Below, in pieces: positions 26,697 to 35,226 of a DNA stretch of 64,000 bases. Positions within the stretch are counted from its first letter, which is position 1. Every line of letters starts with the position of its first letter. Both the position numbers and the translations under genes were made by a program. The DNA lies in assembly GCF_014359905.1 (NCBI RefSeq), contig NZ_JACIYP010000001.1, positions 159,632 through 223,631 on the forward strand, read 5' to 3'. Origin of the DNA: Hoeflea sp. (GTDB lineage: Bacteria > Pseudomonadota > Alphaproteobacteria > Rhizobiales > Rhizobiaceae). The notes beneath the pieces were generated by a model. That model saw only the letters and a list, made by a program, of their open reading frames with translations. It did not search any database and was not told where the DNA came from.

Positions 26697-26969
26697 ATGT
26701 TGACTCTTCGCGAACAGTTCATCCGAGCCTTTGACGCTTTCGTTGCCGCTTCCGGCGTTGCGGAATCGACGCTTTCGGATCGCGTGATGGGGTCCGGCAC
26801 CCGTTTTCGGCGCATTCGCGACGGCTCGGATATTGGCACCGTCACTTTCGAGCGCGTCATGCAGTGGTTTTCCGACAACTGGCCCGACAACGCCAAATGG
26901 CCCGAGGGCGTGGCGCGGCCCGCGCCGTCCGCGGCGGCCGACGCCGCAATCCCGGAGGTCGCCGAATGA
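26697..26969 (+). CDS. Cro-like or early regulatory protein
   Basis: 90 aa starting MLTLREQFIRAFDAFVAAS, helical, with SGVAESTLSDRVMGSGTRFRRI as a probable recognition helix region; no established family match. It is the first gene after PR, opposite the repressor, the position of cro in lambda. Its ATG falls 7-8 bases after the -10 box, so the mRNA may be leaderless. An alternative is a simple DNA-binding regulator of the host. Confidence 0.6.
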   Translation: MLTLREQFIRAFDAFVAASGVAESTLSDRVMGSGTRFRRIRDGSDIGTVTFERVMQWFSDNWPDNAKWPEGVARPAPSAAADAAIPEVAE

Positions 26970-27202
26970 GCGCGCCGGCAAAATCCCGATGCAGGGTGGG
27001 GAAGCGGCTATCCCGCCGTTCGCCTGCGGCTCACCATACCCAGGAGTTCGCAGGTTCGCTGGCGCGAGCCACGGGTCTCGCACCGTCCTTCGGAGCCCCT
27101 GCAACCAATACCCCGAGCGCGCCTGCCGATTTACGCGACAAGAGTCGGAGAGACTGCAGCGGCAGGGCGGTTTTTCCATTTTCATCGTCGGGTCCTCCGT
27201 GA
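26966..27202 (+). CDS. Hypothetical small phage protein, uncertain
   Basis: 78 aa beginning MSAPAKSRCRVGKRLSRRSP at an ATG overlapping the previous stop. Composition is basic and low-complexity, unlike a folded domain, so this call rests only on the overlap and lack of other candidates in this gap. Confidence 0.35.
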   Translation: MSAPAKSRCRVGKRLSRRSPAAHHTQEFAGSLARATGLAPSFGAPATNTPSAPADLRDKSRRDCSGRAVFPFSSSGPP

Positions 27203-27317
27203 ACACGCGATGATCTGACCATTTTTGAACTCTTCCCACTACGGGAAACGACGCCGGGATTTCCCGGCGCGGCGAAGCTTTTTTGCCTGCAGGGCGGGCC
27301 GGATGAGAGGATCGACA

Positions 27318-27833
27318 ATGTCAGGTACGATTTCGGACGAAGCCCATTTCAGGCTCAAGGCTGCGCAGAAGGATCTCGTCAAGCATTGTGGCGGCGGCGA
27401 TCGCGCCGGGCGGCTTGCCAACTACAGCGGCAGCCAGATGGGGCGCTTCGCCGACACCAGGGTGGCGCCTGACCTGATGCCGCTGCATGTCGCGCTGATC
27501 CTCGAGGCGGAGTGCGGCGTGCCCTATGTCACCGCCGCCATGGCGGAGATCAACGGCCATCGGCTGACCGCGCCCGCGCCGGAGGCCGTGACGGGCGAAA
27601 GCGTCGAGCGGGATGTGTTCGGGTGCAACACCGAAATGATGCGGCAGGCGGCGGTGCTCGCCATGGCGGTGGCCGATGGCCTCGCCGATGGCAAGTTGAC
27701 GCCGGCGGAGCTCGACAAGATTGCCCGCCAGACCGCGCCGTTTCGCGAACTCATGGCCAAGCTCGACATGGCGCTCGCCAAGGGGCGCGCCAGCGGTGGC
27801 CAGGTGGTCAATTTCGGCGGTGGCGCGGCATGA
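27318..27833 (+). CDS. Putative phage regulatory protein
   Basis: 171 aa, ATG preceded by GAGAGG. Contains LKAAQKDLVKHCGGGDRAGRLANYSGSQMGRFADTRVAPDLMPL, which resembles an HTH used by phage CII-like regulators, and a C-terminal helical region with LADGKLTPAELDKIARQTAPFREL. Such proteins follow the cro position in alphaproteobacterial phages. Exact role uncertain. Confidence 0.6.
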   Translation: MSGTISDEAHFRLKAAQKDLVKHCGGGDRAGRLANYSGSQMGRFADTRVAPDLMPLHVALILEAECGVPYVTAAMAEINGHRLTAPAPEAVTGESVERDVFGCNTEMMRQAAVLAMAVADGLADGKLTPAELDKIARQTAPFRELMAKLDMALAKGRASGGQVVNFGGGAA

Positions 27834-28561
27834 GTCAGAACACTTCAACCGCCGTGATGCAGCGGCGAAGCGAGCCGCATGACAGCCTGGATGATTTTCC
27901 ATCGCCGCCTTGGGCGACCCGCGCCTTTGTCGAGCATGTCCTGATAGGGGTGCTTCATGCGGAACGTGGCGAACTTGTGCTTGAGCCTTGTTGCAATCGT
28001 GGTTGCATGGCGGTGCCCCTGTCAGAGTATTTTTCGGTCATCACCAGCGACATCCATGATTATGGTTGGCCCGGCCAGCAGCAGGTGCGTGATTTCCTGA
28101 TCAATTATCCCGAGGATTTCGACCCGGACAATCAGCCCGATTGGGTGGTCGCCAATCCCCCGTTTCGTCTGGCAGTAGAGTTCATCGAGAAAGGGCTGCT
28201 GATAGCCCGGCGCGGTGTTGCAGTCCTGGTGCGCGTTGCCTTTGGCGAGGGCGTCGAGAGGTTCGAGCGGCTCTACCGTGACAATCCCCCCACGATAATT
28301 GCCTTTTACGTCGAGCGAGTGCCTATGGTGCGGGGGCGTTATGACCCCGATGCAGCTTCAGCGACCGCCTATTGCTGGATGGTCTGGAAGCGGAATGCCC
28401 GGTCCGCGCCTCCTGTATGGATCCCGCCCTGCCGACGCTCCATGGAGCGGCCAACCGACATTGAGCTGGTACAGTGGTTGCCCGCCGATCCGAGCGACCA
28501 GGATGAAGCGCCCCTGTTTGATGTTGAGGCCTCGCCCGTCCCCCGCGAGGTCAAGCCATGA
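27830..28561 (+). CDS. Putative DNA adenine methyltransferase (NPPF type)
   Basis: 243 aa, ATGA overlap with the preceding stop. Motif I is LVLEPCCNRGCMAVPLSEYF, where related phage enzymes have EPACG; SDIHDYG is the acidic binding loop, and VVANPPFRLAVEFI carries the NPPF catalytic motif of N6-adenine methyltransferases. Probably modifies phage or host DNA. Target unknown. No cognate endonuclease is adjacent. Confidence 0.75.
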   Translation: MSQNTSTAVMQRRSEPHDSLDDFPSPPWATRAFVEHVLIGVLHAERGELVLEPCCNRGCMAVPLSEYFSVITSDIHDYGWPGQQQVRDFLINYPEDFDPDNQPDWVVANPPFRLAVEFIEKGLLIARRGVAVLVRVAFGEGVERFERLYRDNPPTIIAFYVERVPMVRGRYDPDAASATAYCWMVWKRNARSAPPVWIPPCRRSMERPTDIELVQWLPADPSDQDEAPLFDVEASPVPREVKP

Positions 28562-28911
28562 CCGCGCGCCTCACGATCGTCACCAATCATCCCGCCCGCG
28601 CCGTCCTCGCCGTGCTCGGGGTCGAGACGCGACCGTCCTGGGTGGCCGTGGTGACCACGATCGAGGGCGTGCGCGGCCTGGCGCCCGGGGCCAAGGTGAT
28701 CGGCCAATGGTTCGAACCGCGCAAATATCGTTCCGCCCTTGAATGGGCATTCCAGGACCGGCGGATGGTTGGCGATCTCGTCGGCCTGTCGCTTGAGGAT
28801 TGCGAAAAGCTCGCCGCCTGGGCGGAGCGGCAGGGGGGAGAGACGCATGTCGACTCCAGCCTTCTGGCCGCCACCGGCGGCATGGTGATCAGTGAACGGA
28901 GGATCTCATGA
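28558..28911 (+). CDS. Hypothetical phage protein
   Basis: 117 aa, begins MTARLTIVTNHPARAVLAVLG; mixed alpha/beta, no known domain. Overlaps both its upstream and downstream neighbours by four bases, so it belongs to the rightward early operon. Confidence 0.65.
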   Translation: MTARLTIVTNHPARAVLAVLGVETRPSWVAVVTTIEGVRGLAPGAKVIGQWFEPRKYRSALEWAFQDRRMVGDLVGLSLEDCEKLAAWAERQGGETHVDSSLLAATGGMVISERRIS

Positions 28912-29120
28912 GCGTCCGTCTGATCACCGGCAAGCCGATGCGGGGTTTCCCGTCCGAGGTCAAGCAGCATGCGATCGTGCTCCTGTGGCAGCACGAATAC
29001 ACCCATGAGCAGATCGCCGCCGCTCTCGATATCCACGAATCCGTTGTCACGCGCGTGCTCGACATGGTGCGCGCCCAAACCGGGAGCTTGCGCCCGACAC
29101 CAGAGGGGAAAATGCGATGA
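28908..29120 (+). CDS. Small helix-turn-helix protein
   Basis: 70 aa. HAIVLLWQHEYTHEQIAAALDIHESVVTRVLDMVR has a Helix_turn_helix of the homeodomain-like/resolvase kind. Possibly an early-operon regulator. Overlaps the previous gene by four bases and the next by four. Confidence 0.65.
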   Translation: MSVRLITGKPMRGFPSEVKQHAIVLLWQHEYTHEQIAAALDIHESVVTRVLDMVRAQTGSLRPTPEGKMR

Positions 29121-29236
29121 ACATCCCAACCGCCAACGGCGGCAAGCCCGACCGGGCGTCGGTGCCCGTGCACCGCCCATTACCGGACCTTGGCCGGAGC
29201 GAAGCCGCAGGCGACAGCGTGAGGACAGAAAGATGA
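29117..29236 (+). CDS. Possible micro-ORF, 39 aa
   Basis: 39 aa beginning MNIPTANGGKPDRASVPVHR. Polar and disordered. Start and stop overlap neighbours by ATGA, which suggests translation between them, but it could be only a relay for ribosomes. Confidence 0.4.
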   Translation: MNIPTANGGKPDRASVPVHRPLPDLGRSEAAGDSVRTER

Positions 29237-30165
29237 TCGAAGACCGCGCAGTCACCTGCACATTCGGCGTGCGCCCGCGCGTCAGGCGCAGCATCGGCCA
29301 GGACGCGTTCGGGACGGCGGACGCCATCGGGCCGCAATTCGCTTTCCTGCATCCGGCGGAAGCGAAGGCCGCGATCGCGATGATGGCGGAGCGCGGGCAC
29401 CCGCAAGGGGAAATGGCGACAGCCTGTGGTTGTTCGGAAGCCGATATCAGGCGCATTGTCAGCCGGGTCTGCCGCCCTGTGCCAGCGCCGGGTGGACGCG
29501 ACGCGACAATGGCCACAAACGCCCAGGTTGCAGCGCCGCGCCGGCTGCATGCGCAGGCCGATCTCGACCGGGCGCTGCAGCTGATCGCGGCCCACGCGGC
29601 GGCCGAGGGCGCGGGACTGGACGAGCGGTTCATGCTCACGTTCGACATGCTGGCCATGGTGCTGGGCAGCTCCCTGGGGATGGCGCGTGACCGGGCCCGG
29701 GCGCTGGTCGCGGCAAGACTGATCGACTGGCGCCAGCCTGCCGGGCACCCGGGCAGCATGCTGATCCTCGCCGCCGGCCGGTTGCGGCTCGAACGGCTGG
29801 GCGGGGCGATGCCCGCAGCGGCCGCTGGCCTGGCCCCGGCGGTGCGCCGCAAGGCGGTCACGCGCGGACGCGGCACGGAACAGGCCGCCGAGGCCAAGGC
29901 GGTGCAGATGCTGATCGTGCTCGACGGTTTGCGGGCGCAGGCGGGCGTGGGCCCGGACACGGGCTTTGCCGCCTCGGTGGCGGCGGTCATCAGGGCTTCG
30001 GCGCTGATCGACAAGACCGCGCGCAACCATCTCGACCTGGTGATCCGCCAGGGCTGGGTGGCCCGCGACGCCAGCAAAGGCCGCTGCACCATCTTCACCA
30101 TCACGCCGGCGGGGCGCGCGGTGCTGGACGCCGAGCCCAAGGGCAAGGCAGGGGAGGACGCATGA
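29233..30165 (+). CDS. Phage DNA-binding protein with N- and C-terminal helix-turn-helix regions
   Basis: 310 aa. An N-terminal HTH-like stretch (EAKAAIAMMAERGHPQGEMATACGCSEADIRRIVSR) and two further helical segments, the last (KTARNHLDLVIRQGWVARDASKGRCTIFTITPAGRAVLDAE) with a winged-helix look. This architecture is common in replication-region proteins that may load helicase, but no established motif proves it. Starts at 29233 with an ATGA overlap. Confidence 0.65.
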   Translation: MIEDRAVTCTFGVRPRVRRSIGQDAFGTADAIGPQFAFLHPAEAKAAIAMMAERGHPQGEMATACGCSEADIRRIVSRVCRPVPAPGGRDATMATNAQVAAPRRLHAQADLDRALQLIAAHAAAEGAGLDERFMLTFDMLAMVLGSSLGMARDRARALVAARLIDWRQPAGHPGSMLILAAGRLRLERLGGAMPAAAAGLAPAVRRKAVTRGRGTEQAAEAKAVQMLIVLDGLRAQAGVGPDTGFAASVAAVIRASALIDKTARNHLDLVIRQGWVARDASKGRCTIFTITPAGRAVLDAEPKGKAGEDA

Positions 30166-30488
30166 TGGTGCGTCTCAAGCCGTTCGAGCGGCCGCTCTAC
30201 ATCATCGCGCCAAGCCTCATTCAGTGCCACCGCGCAGCGCTCGTCCATGATCTCGACCCGGCGCGGATGACCAATGTGCGCTGCATCACCCAGGCCGTCC
30301 AGTTGCGCGGCGCGCGCCCGGGCACGCCCTTCATCACCCACGAACGCGCCACCTGGGTGCGCAGCCTTCCCGGCGTCTACGATCTGGACAAAGCCATCGA
30401 CGCGATGGTGCGGCTTGGCCGGTTGCGGGTGGCGGCGAGTGACGATCTCGCAGCCGCGCGCGGCATGGGTGTGGAGGCTGCGGAGTGA
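30162..30488 (+). CDS. Hypothetical phage protein preceding the accessory cassette
   Basis: 108 aa, begins MMVRLKPFERPLYIIAPSLIQC and is helical at its end (KAIDAMVRLGRLRVAASDDLAAARGM). Not recognised. It is the last rightward gene before the minus-strand cassette, so its natural successor in the operon was likely the primase at 32005. Confidence 0.6.
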   Translation: MMVRLKPFERPLYIIAPSLIQCHRAALVHDLDPARMTNVRCITQAVQLRGARPGTPFITHERATWVRSLPGVYDLDKAIDAMVRLGRLRVAASDDLAAARGMGVEAAE

Positions 30489-30502
30489 GCGGCTTCAATG
30501 GT

Positions 30503-31801
30503 CTACTTACTCCCTGGGCCTTCTTGTCCATAACGCAGGAGATCAGTGAAGTGCGGTGGTTCGGCGGTATCGCTGCCGTGCCCGGGAGCTCGCCGAAACA
30601 AAGCTTCCAAGATTGCTCCTCGGTCCTGTTTTACAGCTGCGTCCTCTTTGATCAGGAACAGATATGTATCCAGCATCACAACTCGGGCTCGGGCATCGTC
30701 CATCAGAAGCATGGAACGCATGTTGAATCTTACCAGAAGCCGAACCAGCCAAACAATGAATCCAAGGGGAGCTGTGATGATAAGAAGTCGACCGAACGCC
30801 GTAAAGGTATTTGCAACTGCGCCATCACCAACGGAGCCCTCTATGAGGCTGCTTTCCAGAATTCTCAGGAAATCAATAATCTCCGATTTGTACCAGTAGG
30901 CGAAGGCTGGAACGCCGATCAGTATCCCAGCCACAATGCCAGCGGAAATCCAAAATCCTCGTTCGGCATTCGTACGAAATCCGTTCCAAAGCTTTCTTGC
31001 TTCATCAAGTTTGAGGCTCTCTTTGATTTCCGCAAGTGCCGCCTTCTGGACAGTACTCAACTCATCAACCTGAGTCTCCAAGCCTTCGATAGTTGCGATA
31101 ATAGCGCTTTGCGATTCATCGATAGCTTTATAGCGCTCGGCCAACCGGCTGAGACCTTTGTTGTAGGTAGCCAGGCCTTTTTGAGCATCTGCTATTGTTT
31201 TCGTGAGTTGTTCGGCTTCTGGAAGCTTAGGTTGATCCTTGTCGTCGAGAGTGCGGATCGCAGCAATTTTGGCTGTCATTCGCGAAACGGGACCTACAAA
31301 AGGGCTGCTGTAAACCGTTGCGTAGCCCGAGCTGACTTCCTGTGTTCGTTCCAAGTAAAACGAAATTGCCAGTCCAAAAATATCAGCTGCATAAGAATAA
31401 TATTTGGCATTATTGTTTTTGATCGACTTGATGGAAGACCAAAATATATCAAGTTGTTCATCCGTTATAATAGGAACGTTTTTAATGGATTTGATCGTAA
31501 CGTTATTGTTATTATCGTCAAATATCTGAAACTGCTGTATTGTAAATATTTCGTCTATAATTCGATCAAAAAAATTATGAGGAAAATTGCGAATAGATTT
31601 TGTATAAATATTTGTACGATCAAAGAGTTGCTTAAAAAACCTGATGTGCAGGTTCCTTTGTTCAGCAACAATGCTCTGCGCTGCACTTTTAGCGTGAGCT
31701 CCAGTGACCTGGTAGCTTCCTTTTCCAAAAAGCGCTTCAAGCGCCAGATATTCCTTTTTACCTACAACATAGGTAGATCCGCTCAATTCAGACACATCCA
31801 T
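30503..31801 (-). CDS. Coiled-coil membrane protein (possible DUF6161), accessory cassette
   Basis: 432 aa on the strand opposite to the surrounding operon. A helical N-terminal region (residues 1-190) leads to a coiled coil (about 195-275), then two membrane segments (about 283-304, 338-358) and a cytoplasmic tail with MRSMLLMDDARARVVMLDTYLFLIKED. The tail resembles DUF6161 proteins by recollection. Base composition is clearly more AT-rich than its neighbours, so recently acquired. It starts 9 bp after the 55-aa gene. Candidate superinfection-exclusion or defence protein; no enzyme motif was found. Confidence 0.75.
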   Translation of the reverse strand: MDVSELSGSTYVVGKKEYLALEALFGKGSYQVTGAHAKSAAQSIVAEQRNLHIRFFKQLFDRTNIYTKSIRNFPHNFFDRIIDEIFTIQQFQIFDDNNNNVTIKSIKNVPIITDEQLDIFWSSIKSIKNNNAKYYSYAADIFGLAISFYLERTQEVSSGYATVYSSPFVGPVSRMTAKIAAIRTLDDKDQPKLPEAEQLTKTIADAQKGLATYNKGLSRLAERYKAIDESQSAIIATIEGLETQVDELSTVQKAALAEIKESLKLDEARKLWNGFRTNAERGFWISAGIVAGILIGVPAFAYWYKSEIIDFLRILESSLIEGSVGDGAVANTFTAFGRLLIITAPLGFIVWLVRLLVRFNMRSMLLMDDARARVVMLDTYLFLIKEDAAVKQDRGAILEALFRRAPGHGSDTAEPPHFTDLLRYGQEGPGSK

Positions 31802-31810
31802 CCGCAGGTC

Positions 31811-31978
31811 CTACCTGTTAGTGTTGCTTCGGGCAACGGCGATCTTTACCCGCCGCAAGTTACCCTGTCGATAGTAGTGGTCGTTGAAGGTGTGGCCATC
31901 AACCTTAGTCTGGGTTTTTCCGGCGTATGGCTCTTCTGTCATTCGCACAATGGTGCCGGTGAAAGACCCTGCGATCAT
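31811..31978 (-). CDS. 55-aa basic protein, first gene of the accessory cassette
   Basis: Read leftward from ATG 31978 to TAG 31811: begins MIAGSFTGTIVRMTEEPYAG, continues TKVDGHTFNDHYYRQGNLRRVKIAVARSNTNR. It is shorter than usual ORF cut-offs. Evidence is an intact frame, natural composition, and position nine bases before the 432-aa gene on the same strand. CATAAT lies about 10 bp before the start and could be a -10 box. No family recognised. Confidence 0.6.
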   Translation of the reverse strand: MIAGSFTGTIVRMTEEPYAGKTQTKVDGHTFNDHYYRQGNLRRVKIAVARSNTNR

Positions 31979-32004
31979 CCTATTGAATTATGGCGGCTTG
32001 CCGA

Positions 32005-33375
32005 ATGACCGAGATCCACGACCTCTTCGTCGCCCGCGCCCGCGAGGTCACCCTTGCCGAGGCCGCGCCGCGGCTGGGGCTGGCGCTGACCGGGCGCAAG
32101 GCGGAACAGGCGATGCCGTGTCCGCGCTGCGGCGGCAAGGACCGGTTTGCGGTCAACACCTCCAAGAACAAGTGGAACTGCCGCGGCGGGTCTGTCGGCG
32201 GCAATGATGCGATCGGCATGGCCGGACATCTTCACGGGCTCGACCTGCATCGCCGCGAGGAACTGCTCGAGGCCTGCGGCCTGGTGCTGGGCGAGGATGT
32301 GCCCGACGGGGCGGAGGCGATCAGCGAGGAGCGGCGCGCAGCGATGAAGGCCGAGGCCGAGGCGCTGAAGGCCAAGGCGGATGCCGAGGCTGCGGAGAGG
32401 GACAGGACGGCCGGCGATTTCCGCGAGAAGGAACTGGCCAGGTGCCGGGGGATCTACGAGGCGGTTCTTCCGGGGCTGGGGGGCACTGATGCAGCGCGCT
32501 ATCTGCGCGGCCGTGCCGGCCTGCCGGTGCTTGCGGTAGACGCTATGAGTGCTGCCCGTTTTGTAGGGAAGCTCACCTATTGGCATGGCAAGGACGAGCG
32601 CGGCTTTGCCCGCGACATCTGGTGCGGGCCGGCGCTGGTGCTGCCCTTTATCGATGGCGAAGGCCAGATCATCGGCATTCACCAGACATGGATCGACCTC
32701 AATGCCGTGCCGAAACGGCGACCGCTGCTCTATGGCCTCACCAAGGCGGGCGCGGAGGCGGGCCGCGAGGACCGCGCCGGTTCGCCCACGGCCGCTTGGC
32801 CTTCGGCCGATGATCTCGCGGCGGGGTTCTATGAGCGGCTGCCCACCAAGAAGATGCGCGGCACCAAGAAGGGCGGGCTGCTGCCGATCGCGGGTCACAT
32901 GAGCATGACCCGCTGGGTGGCGGGCGAGGGCATCGAGAATGTCTGCGCCTGGCTCGGCAAGGAGGTGCGCGAGGACGAGGCGCTGGCGCGGTCGACGTTT
33001 TACGCGGCAGCCGGCGATATCGGCAACCTTGCGGGTGCGAGCGCGCGCACCGGCCGCTGGAAGCACCCGGCCGAGACGAAGACCGACGCGAAGGGCGTGG
33101 CCCGCCCGGTGATGCTGCCGAGCCCGGATCCTGACCCGGAGAAGCTCGGGGAAGGGTTTCCGGTCATGCCCCATGTCACAGAGCTGCTGCTGCTCGGCGA
33201 CGGCGATTCCGAACCCTACTGGACCGCCACCATGATGGCCCGCGCCGCCACGCGCGCGGCCCTGCTGGCGCCCGGGGCCGATGTGCGCGTGCCCTGGCCG
33301 CCGGCCGGGCGGGACTGGGCGGAGACGATTTTGGAAGTGATGAGGGGCAGCCAGGCCGTGACGGGGAATACATGA
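32005..33375 (+). CDS. Phage primase with CHC2-like zinc finger and Toprim-type region
   Basis: 456 aa. Near the N-terminus: MPCPRCGGKDRFAVNTSKNKWNC, the zinc-finger pattern of P4-type primases. Downstream are VLPFIDGEGQIIGIHQTW and a Toprim-like LLLLGDGDSEPYWTATMMARA. The fourth zinc ligand is not visible (C-R-G-G instead of C-x-x-C). It makes RNA primers with the helicase that follows, overlapping it by 4 bp. The start could be 31990. Confidence 0.85.
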   Translation: MTEIHDLFVARAREVTLAEAAPRLGLALTGRKAEQAMPCPRCGGKDRFAVNTSKNKWNCRGGSVGGNDAIGMAGHLHGLDLHRREELLEACGLVLGEDVPDGAEAISEERRAAMKAEAEALKAKADAEAAERDRTAGDFREKELARCRGIYEAVLPGLGGTDAARYLRGRAGLPVLAVDAMSAARFVGKLTYWHGKDERGFARDIWCGPALVLPFIDGEGQIIGIHQTWIDLNAVPKRRPLLYGLTKAGAEAGREDRAGSPTAAWPSADDLAAGFYERLPTKKMRGTKKGGLLPIAGHMSMTRWVAGEGIENVCAWLGKEVREDEALARSTFYAAAGDIGNLAGASARTGRWKHPAETKTDAKGVARPVMLPSPDPDPEKLGEGFPVMPHVTELLLLGDGDSEPYWTATMMARAATRAALLAPGADVRVPWPPAGRDWAETILEVMRGSQAVTGNT

Positions 33376-35216
33376 ACCAGAACGCCAATATCCCACCAGC
33401 CGTCCAGGCTCAGCTTACGGCCATGGGCCATGCGCCGCCCGATGCCGCAAGGCCAGACAAATCCCCGGACCCCTTGCAGGGCTCTGATGCTGCTGGTGAA
33501 ACTGGTGCAAGACGGCAAAAGCCGGACGGCGGCCGGAAAAAGGGCGCTTTTGCGCGTGGTGCCGATCAACCGTCGCTGGCCGACATTGTCGAGGCCTGCG
33601 TTATCCTCGATCATTCCGACACCGACAACGCCAAGCGGCTGCTCACGCATTTCGGCGCGGACCTGCTGGTGGTCACGCAATCCAAGGCCAAGAGCCCGTT
33701 CTATGCGGTGTGGACCGGGGCCAGCTGGGACACCGACAATGGCGGCCCGCGGGCGCTGGCGCTGGCGCAGCAGCTCGGCGACCTGATCATGATGGAGGTC
33801 GAGCACATCGGCCCGACGCCGGATGAGGCGGAGGCGATGGGCACAGCCGAGACGGCGTGGGGAGAAATGTGGCCGGCGCTGTCGCCCGACGATGTCGGAC
33901 CCAAGCAATCTGCCATGTTGCGCGCGGCGCATGCTGCGCTGAAAGCCTGGCAGAAGCGCCGGGCGAGCCGCGCCTCTTTCGCCGTGGGGTCGAAGAACCT
34001 GGCCAAGATGAACGCCATGCTGGCCTGCGCCGCGCCCCACATCATGCGCGATCCCGACGATTTCAACGCCGATCGCTATTCCTTCGCCACGCTCAACCAC
34101 ACCATCCGCTTCGGGCGTGAGACCGTGATCGTGCCCGCCCAGTCTGACGCCCAGGAGGATGGCGAGGCAATCCGCGCCACCGTCGATGTGCGCAAGGGCC
34201 ATGCGCGCGAGGACCTGATCACCCAGCTGGTGCCGGTCGATTTCGACCCCGACGCGACCTGTCCGAAATGGGAGGCGTTCCTCACCCGCATGCTGCCGGA
34301 CCCGCTGGTGCGCAAGCTGGTGCAGATCGCCTTCGCGCTCGGGCTGGTGGGCGTCACGGTGCAAAAGCTGTTTTTCCATTATGGCTCGGGCGCCAACGGC
34401 AAGTCGGTCGCCATGGAGGTGATATGCCGGCTTCTGGGCTCGGCCTCGGTGACGCTGCCCGCCACCTCGTTCATCGGCGAGAGCAACACCGGCGGCTCGG
34501 CCTCGCCCGATATCGCCCGGCTTTACGGGCGCCGATTCCTGCGCGTCAAGGAGCTGCCGGTGGGAGAGGACCTGAAGGAGAACCTGGTCAAGGAGGTGAC
34601 GGGCGGCGAGGCGATCACCGCGCGCGACCTGCACCAGGGCTATTTCGACTTCGACCCGCTGTTCACGCCGCATATGAGCGGCAACGGCTATCCGCGCATC
34701 ACCGGCATGGACAACGGCATCTGGCGGCGCATGTGCGTGATCCACTGGCCCGTGCAGCTGTCGGCGGACCAGCAGCGCGATTTCGAGGACGTGATGGGCG
34801 AGTTCGAGGCCGAGTTCCCGGGCATTCTCAACTGGCTGGTCGACGGCATGCGCATGTTTCTCGAGGAGGGGCTCGTGATCCCGGAAGCCGTGGCACGGGC
34901 CACCCAGGACTATCGCGACGAGATGGACCCGACCGCGGCTTTCTGCGCGGCCTGTGTTCGCCCAGACGCGGGCGGAAAGCTGACGGCCAAGGATTTCTAT
35001 CACGCCTATGTGAACTACACCGTCGACCAGGGCGGCAAGCCGATCGCGCTCACGCGCTTCGGGCTGATCATGAAGCGAAAATATGAGCGGCAGGAGGGCC
35101 GGACAAACCACTATCTCGGCGTTGTGCTGGTCAATGTGCCGCGCGGCGAGGGCGATAGCGGCCCGGGTGGTGCAGGCTCGCCACCGGGCCATTGGGAGGA
35201 AATCCCGCCGATTTAG
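33372..35216 (+). CDS. P4/D5-type primase-helicase (SF3 ATPase)
   Basis: 614 aa. Walker A GSGANGKS at about residue 340 (FFHYGSGANGKSVAMEVICRLLG), then ARLYGRRFLRVKELPVGEDLKENLVKEVTGGEAITARDL, the sensor and arginine-finger region of phage/plasmid primases. N-terminal part has D5-type segments. Likely the replicative helicase. Directly upstream of the iteron array. Confidence 0.92.
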   Translation: MNQNANIPPAVQAQLTAMGHAPPDAARPDKSPDPLQGSDAAGETGARRQKPDGGRKKGAFARGADQPSLADIVEACVILDHSDTDNAKRLLTHFGADLLVVTQSKAKSPFYAVWTGASWDTDNGGPRALALAQQLGDLIMMEVEHIGPTPDEAEAMGTAETAWGEMWPALSPDDVGPKQSAMLRAAHAALKAWQKRRASRASFAVGSKNLAKMNAMLACAAPHIMRDPDDFNADRYSFATLNHTIRFGRETVIVPAQSDAQEDGEAIRATVDVRKGHAREDLITQLVPVDFDPDATCPKWEAFLTRMLPDPLVRKLVQIAFALGLVGVTVQKLFFHYGSGANGKSVAMEVICRLLGSASVTLPATSFIGESNTGGSASPDIARLYGRRFLRVKELPVGEDLKENLVKEVTGGEAITARDLHQGYFDFDPLFTPHMSGNGYPRITGMDNGIWRRMCVIHWPVQLSADQQRDFEDVMGEFEAEFPGILNWLVDGMRMFLEEGLVIPEAVARATQDYRDEMDPTAAFCAACVRPDAGGKLTAKDFYHAYVNYTVDQGGKPIALTRFGLIMKRKYERQEGRTNHYLGVVLVNVPRGEGDSGPGGAGSPPGHWEEIPPI

Positions 35217-35226
35217 GCCGAAAACT

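Noticed and set aside
30485..32008. 507-aa plus-strand frame over the accessory cassette
   Set aside because: Its composition is antisense-like (many Cys, Ser, Phe, Asn, no domains), whereas the minus-strand frames show a coiled coil, membrane helices and ordered starts.
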